A stretch of DNA of 64,000 nucleotides, from the NCBI RefSeq assembly GCF_014905175.1, contig NC_057793.1, positions 8,680,001 through 8,744,000 on the forward strand. The letters run 5' to 3'. Of the stretch, positions 57,386 to 64,000 are shown in pieces. Below the pieces are notes generated by a model that saw only the letters and a list, made by a program, of their open reading frames with translations, ran no database searches and was not told the origin of the DNA. Positions within the stretch are counted from its first letter, which is position 1. The number at the start of each line of letters is the position of its first letter. The DNA is from Aphidius gifuensis (Eukaryota > Arthropoda > Insecta > Hymenoptera > Braconidae). The position numbers were made by a program, and so were the translations under genes.

Positions 57386-60300
57386 CACACACATACTACT
57401 AAAGAACTTGGTTTTTTCATCAGCGGCGCCACAAAAATTTCAGGACACGGGAATAAAAAATAGCGTTATTAATATACGTGCCCTTCGTGGCATAAATATT
57501 GGTACGGCGATGGGACTTGGAAGCAACCTTAAGTACAATTTTTTTCTTTAGTTCATCGAGTAAGCTTGTTGGCTACGTCAGAAAGAGCCTTGCCTATAGT
57601 GCTTGTGGTCTCGAGTTCAAATACTGCGTCTGTGTCCCGATATATTCCACCGTGGTTTTATTCTTGTTGTGATGTGTGAAATTATCTACTGGCGTTGGGG
57701 GCAAATATAATCTAGCATAGACCACGTGAACTAACGCACTTGATCTGTGCCGGATTCTATATGCCTCAAATTCCTGATACCTATTTTTATTTTTTTAAAA
57801 TGATAATTACAAATGAAATTTTAACATACTCTCACAAGTCACAGATTTTATCTATCTCTCTCATAATTATCAATGACAACTGTTCTTTTTATAATAGGAG
57901 AAAAAAAAAAAACACCAAAGTTAGATTACGATTGTCCCTAAAATAATGACTAAAAATTAGATAAAAAAATTAATTATTGCTGGAGGAAAAGAACAGTAAT
58001 TTTCTTTACTATTAAAATTTAATTATAGATTAATTATTGAGACAATAATTACGTATTATTATATTAATATATGCAAGATTAAAATAAAAAAAAAATACAA
58101 TAAGTACACTGGTTTTAAGCCCTCCATGAAAATCGAGTACAATGTTCTATCACCAGCTTCTTTTTTTTTTCTCGCCACCCTTGAGTGGTTTAGCAGTGTA
58201 CGGTCAGTATTTCGAGTTTTATTTATAGTTGCAAAAGTCAAACTTGAAACACGCAGAGACACCTATTTACAACCAGTCGTAAAACCCACACTAGTTAATT
58301 GAATGTTCAAGCCAGTACAGTATTACATCGATCAATATATATAAAAGTTTTTTTCTTTTTTTCCAATCCATAAAAAAATAAATTAAATTGATACAGAAAA
58401 TAAAAAATATATATTGTTTAATGTTAAGGGTAAATTTATCTAAAGCAACACACAAATTTTAAATTATTAAAATGAAAAAGAAAAAAAGTTTTCATTCTCT
58501 TTTTTTAAAGTTCTATTTTATTTCTATGAGTTTCTAATTTTTGACTAATTTTATCCGTATTATATTTCCTAAAACAATAAATTATATATCTTGTTTTTTA
58601 AAATATTTTAACAATCTTCAAACTAAAAATAATTATTAACAAAAACATGTAACATGTCACATTAAAGATTAAGAAATAAAAAAAAGATGACATTTTAAAA
58701 TATATATCTACGTTGTAAATATCTATCCAAAAAATTTTAAACCGGATGAGTTTCAGAGGAAGTGTCATGTGTCAATAAAAAAAAAAAAAAAAATGTATCC
58801 TCAAAAAGACCGAATATAAAGAATCATGTTAAAAGTAAAACAGAAGCGCCACGGCGTTTAAAAAATCATTTGGGTCATCTGTCAGTGGGTGTCAAAATAC
58901 TTATCACACCATTGAAAATAAAAAAAAAAAAAACTACCATAGAAATATGTACGTTTTTTAAAAAAAATTGAGGCGTTAAATATTTTATGTATCCTGTCCT
59001 TTAAAATCATTAACTACAAATTATCAAATTTGTATCTATTTCATTTTCTCATAATATTTTATCTATTTTTTTTCTTCAACTTTACCAGATGGCTGTTGTT
59101 TTTTTTTTTTTTTTTTTAAATTAAAATTATATCAAGTATGTTCTTTTAAATGTTGATCATAAATATATATTAAAATATATTTTATAAAACATATATCACA
59201 AGTTCAGTGTCCTCTATAGTTAACCGGGACTATTCACAATTTTAATTAAATATCTATCGTTTAATTAGGTATGATTTACTGTCGTATATTTAATACATAT
59301 ATTTTAACAAGTACCAGTTTGTCAGTCTCAGGATTTTAGTCTCCAAGTATTTCCTCGGCAATCAATGCAAGAATTATCCTCATTAGGTCGATCCACAGTC
59401 TAGCTTCGTGTCTGCACTTGCTTTCAGCTTTTGCCTCGAAGCGTATTTTTCTCCAAACTCGGTACTTTACTCTATATATATATATTTATTATTTTTTTAT
59501 TTATCATTGGATTTTATTTTAACTTTTTTTTTATCAACGGAATTAAATGACGAATCATCGTGCAAGTGAGTGAGTAAAATATTTCAAAAAATAAAGATAA
59601 AGAAAAACCGGGCATCGCAAAGAAAAAAAAAAATAAAAGACGGAATGATTGCTATTAGATTTAAAAGATGTATGTAATTTTATTTATATGTTTGTGTGTT
59701 TGTGTAATATATAAAAACTGGAAATCCATGCAGTCTTGACGAACCTCCTTCCTTTTTTTATATTATTCATTTATTTATTTCTCTTAACATCAAATTCACC
59801 TTCTTTTCAACATATCATCAAGAACTTTTGACTTACTTTTATTCTCATCTTCCATTATTTTGTCATTAGTTTTATTTTTTTTCTTATTTTTTAATCATTT
59901 CTTCGGTGAGTTATAAACCCAGCATGAAAAAAAAAATGTGTTTAACAGAAAAAAAAAATTGCAGAGTTTGAGTGACAACTTCGCCACAAGCTCACCTTCC
60001 AATATTTCGATACACATATTGAGAAAGCCCACACACAAACACATGATTGAACAAAAAAAATAAACCAAGTAAAAATTATTTTTTCATTTTTTATAAAACT
60101 TTAATTAATTATCGTTCACGTTCAGCAAAAAAAAAAAAACCAACTAAATTAGTCAATTTTGTATTCAGAGAATTTTGACGAGTCAGATGGTAGTAAAATA
60201 AACAGATGGTGAATAGAAGAGAAGGTAACATTGCCATATGTCTAAAATTTTCCCACTCTAACTAATATTTTTATATATATTATTTTTTGTTAAAATTATA

Positions 60301-63300
60301 TTTCAAGATATAATGTCAATTTTATATTTAAATTTAAAAGCAAGATAAATGACATAATCAATGAAATAAAAAAAAATTTTTTTTCCAATTTATTATAAAT
60401 AAACATAATGATTATTTAAAAAAATAATTTTTTAATGATTTATCAAACCACATGTGCATTATAGTAAAAAAAAAAAAAAATTGTGAAATAATGCAATTGG
60501 AAGGGGAAATATCTGGTAATTGATAGTGACATAGTGGGCTCGATGATCCGTAGAAAAATAATAAGTAGTGTGTGAGTATGGTTTTGGAAGCCTAGCAAGA
60601 CAGTAGGATTATTGGCCCTTGAAGCTGGGTGTTGGTGATGCTGGTGTATGGAGAACAGAGGGTTGTACAATGTATGCACCCTTCATTTTACTGCTTCAAC
60701 ATTGAATCTATATATATAAATATACATATATGTCTTGGCCATTTAGGGGTGTGTCAGAACGTCTATATTCCAACTACACTCGGTTCAATAAACCCAGCAT
60801 CAGCTCCCTCAAATCCTCATGTTGATAGTTCCAAAGAAAATAAATATATAAATTCAAAAATATATTTCAAATTGAACAAAGCATTTTTCAATATTTATTT
60901 TTGATATTTTTAGTAAATAATTACTGATACATGGATTTATTTTATTACAAAAAACAAATAAAACATTTTGTTAGTTTTTTTTTTTTGATATTTTACTTGT
61001 AATTTAATCACAGTAAAAATTGATGTAATATATATAAAGTTGGGTGTCAAATAGCATGATTAGATTAGGGTGGATTAGTCAATCAAAAATGACAATAGTT
61101 TTTCAACATATTTTTTTTTTCCTATCAAGCACTGTAACATTTAATACAACACAGCAACGAATACTTTATTGAATTTGCACAGTAGCTAACACGATACAAA
61201 ATCGAATAATCTCCAGCAAATAAAATCGTATTTTATATCTGGTTTCTATTTATTCACATTCTGAATATTGTCAGTAAAAAAAAAATATATATCCTATAGA
61301 TTTCATGAGTAGATTTAGTATTTTTCTAAAAGACATTTTACAAATATCAGTGAATATATATTTGATAAATTTATTATATAGCTAAATAAAAACAGAAAAA
61401 AAAAATATATATATAAAAGCTCCATCTGTCGTGACAGTTGTAGTGAGAAACCCAATCCTTGTTGGTCTTTTTTTTTTTTTTATTCTATTCCCCCGCATTT
61501 AGTTGATACGATGATGCACAAAAGAGCAATGCAACCTCAGCTTGTCTGTTCAACAGGAGGAACAATTAACTAAATTTGCATTATATCTTTATCAAGTTAC
61601 CTAGATTCTTATTATCGATAAAATTCGACTGATGGGGTGGCCGACAATATAAATTTTTTTTTTTTTTTTAACTTACCCCATAATAAAATAAAAAAAGGGG
61701 GAAATCACATTGGACATACTGGAGATGAATTTAACTCAATTCTCAAGATAAAAAGACTTATTAATATTCAAAAAATATTAATTTATAATATTTTTTTAAT
61801 TACATGCGCACGTGAAGAACTAAATTATCTATATTTATCTGTAAATTTTTATATAACTCATGTTGAATTAAAGTGTGACTATATATAATTTTAGATATTG
61901 AAATTTAATATCTACTGGTGTATACGCCCCTTGAATGCACTTAATTACCAGCAACAATCACATAAAAATAATGTTAAAAAATATTTGTAAATTAGTTATA
62001 CTTGGTTAAGAATAATAAATATATTCATTTAATCAAGTTTCATTATTAACAATGTATTGAAACACCATAAAAAGTATTACCTTGAAGTTAAAATTATCAT
62101 TGATATTCAGCTATCTTATTGAATTGATCAACAAAATTCAACATTAATTCCTACTTGACAATACTAACGCGTGGGACTGATCGATATCTCATGAGACGTA
62201 CGATTAATTAGTCCAGTACTTGATGCCAATGTGTATAAAAAAATCTGACTTGCATTGAAAATAAGGTGGTTTGCCATTTAATTGGAAAAAAAAAAGTACA
62301 ATTGTTTTTTTTAATTTTATATTATTTACATTTTTTTTCTTTGAGGTTTAAAATTAATTTATAATCATTGAGTTATTCTTGGATATTTTTTTGATTTTTA
62401 ATTCAACAATGTATGACTAATAAAATTTAATAATATTATGAACACAGATGGTGGCTGTAAAGAGAATTTACTAGCCTGGTTTTTGATACAGCTCAAAGGA
62501 GTCTTGGATGAGACATGCGCCAACTTATTTTTTGGTCAGTAACCATTTTTATTTGCAGTAAAATTGAGCAGGTTTATTCCAAATTCAAAAAAAAGCCCCC
62601 GAAAAATGGATAGATTAAATTATTTAAAAGAATCGTGGTATGAAAAAAAGGGAGAAACAAAATTTGTAGGATATTATTTTTGATTATTTACTTTTGAAAA
62701 TCTAAGATGCTAGATTTTATTTTTTTTGAATTTTTTTAAGGCATCAGCATGAGTCTGGCTTGACTCAAATTATCATGATTAAAATATTTATGTAATCAGT
62801 TATTATTTTTTTTATTTTGCAGTATATTTTTTTCTTTCATTTTTTTTTGTCGACGATACGCGTTTAAATAGAGCCACGAGGGCAGAAGGCCGATATATTT
62901 AATAATATCCGAGACAGAAATGACAGATAACCAGAGTATAATATCTATATGAACACCAACAAAATTCCAGCTCGTAATTTATCTTCGTTGTTTAGTTTCT
63001 CATTCACATACACATCCACGTGTACTCACATATATAAATGTCAAAAAAAAGCAGATCAAAAACCACCAAGTAGTAAGTACTTTACAAGCAGCCAAAGCAA
63101 CAGATAAAATTTGATTTATTTTAATTTTTCACAATCAAATTTATACCTTTAAAAAAAACCTAATAATAGAAAAAATTTTTGACTCTACTAAAATAACAAA
63201 CAGATAATTCAATTTTTCATTTTGATTTACAGTTTATTATCCACGATTTAATTTATTTATCATTTCTTTGTCATGTATATTTTTATTTTCGTAAATATAT

Positions 63301-63308
63301 CTTGAAAT

Positions 63309-63390
63309 TTTTACGTAGGTGGGACGCTTCGCTTCGCGTCACCTATACGTATTGAATTTGTCTACCGAAAACTGAAAAAAGCTCTTTTTA
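63309..63390 (-). mobile_element. Dispersed hairpin-ended element, fragment D
   Basis: Only the hairpin and about 45 adjoining bases (ATTGAATTTGTCTACCGAAA) are present. The hairpin has an extra CTTCG in its loop and TA in one arm. The rest of the element is missing at the non-hairpin side. Confidence 0.75.
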
Positions 63391-64000
63391 ATAATTCAAT
63401 TTATAATTACAAGTAAACTTTGACTGCCAACTTTTTTTATTTTTTCAATTTAAAATAACGTGTTTCAAATAATTTCACGTGAAAATTTGAACTGTTTTAT
63501 ATTTTTGAAATTTAATTGGACAACTTAAATTCAATGCTGATTTAGTTAAAGGACTTTATGAAAATAGAAGAAATGTATTCAACTTTGATACTGCCATGAC
63601 AAATTGTTGGTACTTTACAATAATTATTGACAAATTTTACTAATAAATTTACTCAAAAACTAAATTAATTTGAACTTTAATAATGATGTTATTATTATTA
63701 TTATATTTTTATTATAATAACTAATAATATTATGCATGGTTTGTCAATGAAAATAAGCTGTTAATTAATCAGTACTTAATTAAGTTTAGTTGATACTTGT
63801 TGCGGTGACTGACGATGCACGAGAGTCAAAACTCTAGTAATAAGATTTCCTTTAATGGCATTACACGCCTCATTGGTACTTTGGTATATGGCGTAAACTT
63901 TTGTGTACACTGTTCACTTTTCTATATGTACTTAAATACGTATTTGAATTAACTCTTAAACATAAACTTGTCAGTTTTAAAATCATCTGTAGCTTTATTT

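Overview
This window is a 64 kb piece of an AT-rich, intron-rich animal genome. The coding evidence points to an insect: one gene is the COE/EBF transcription factor collier with the single (not duplicated) helix 2 of invertebrate forms, and core promoters carry TATA plus TCAGT initiators as in arthropods. A hymenopteran (small parasitoid wasp type) would fit the compact introns, base composition and homopolymer-rich spacers, but that assignment is inference. No bacterial, viral or CRISPR features were seen.

Layout. 0-3 kb: 5' end of a minus-strand gene leaving the left edge (one good coding exon, one weak candidate exon, a possible 5' UTR exon). 3.8-5.3 kb: an intact three-exon copper transporter of the CTR/SLC31 family, then a one-exon, single-membrane-span protein with a histidine-rich tail. 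5.3-13.5 kb: no gene recognised. 13.5-21.4 kb: a repeat-rich block with three related, unrecognised single-span membrane protein genes (319, 93 and 113 residues). The 113-residue gene is a near-identical copy of the first 551 bp of the 319-residue gene, joined to a 3' end like that of the 93-residue gene. 23.5-26.6 kb: a secreted, probably GPI-anchored protein with two six-cysteine EB/EGF-like modules, plus an in-phase alternative last exon. 27.1-28.7 kb (minus): EEF1A lysine methyltransferase 2 (METTL10). 29.0-30.9 kb (plus): mitochondrial ferrochelatase, head to head with METTL10 over 382 bp. 35.9-43.4 kb (minus): the 3' part of collier, seven coding exons to the first stop, plus a second alternative terminal exon. 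43.4-64 kb: no exon recognised; most simply a large upstream collier intron, since its 5' exons lie beyond the window.

Repeats. A roughly 600 bp dispersed element with a strong hairpin at one end occurs as three near-complete copies (18.5, 42.6, 47.3 kb) and one fragment (63.3 kb). There are also foldback/MITE-like elements at 14.2, 32.1 and 37.2 kb, and a 0.55 kb block inside a METTL10 intron that recurs at 34.4 kb.

The genes do not form one pathway. Ferrochelatase (iron into protoporphyrin) and the CTR protein (copper uptake) are both metal-handling but are 25 kb apart and unrelated in control. Exon models were built by hand from splice sites, phase and protein similarity; all multi-exon coding models close in frame.
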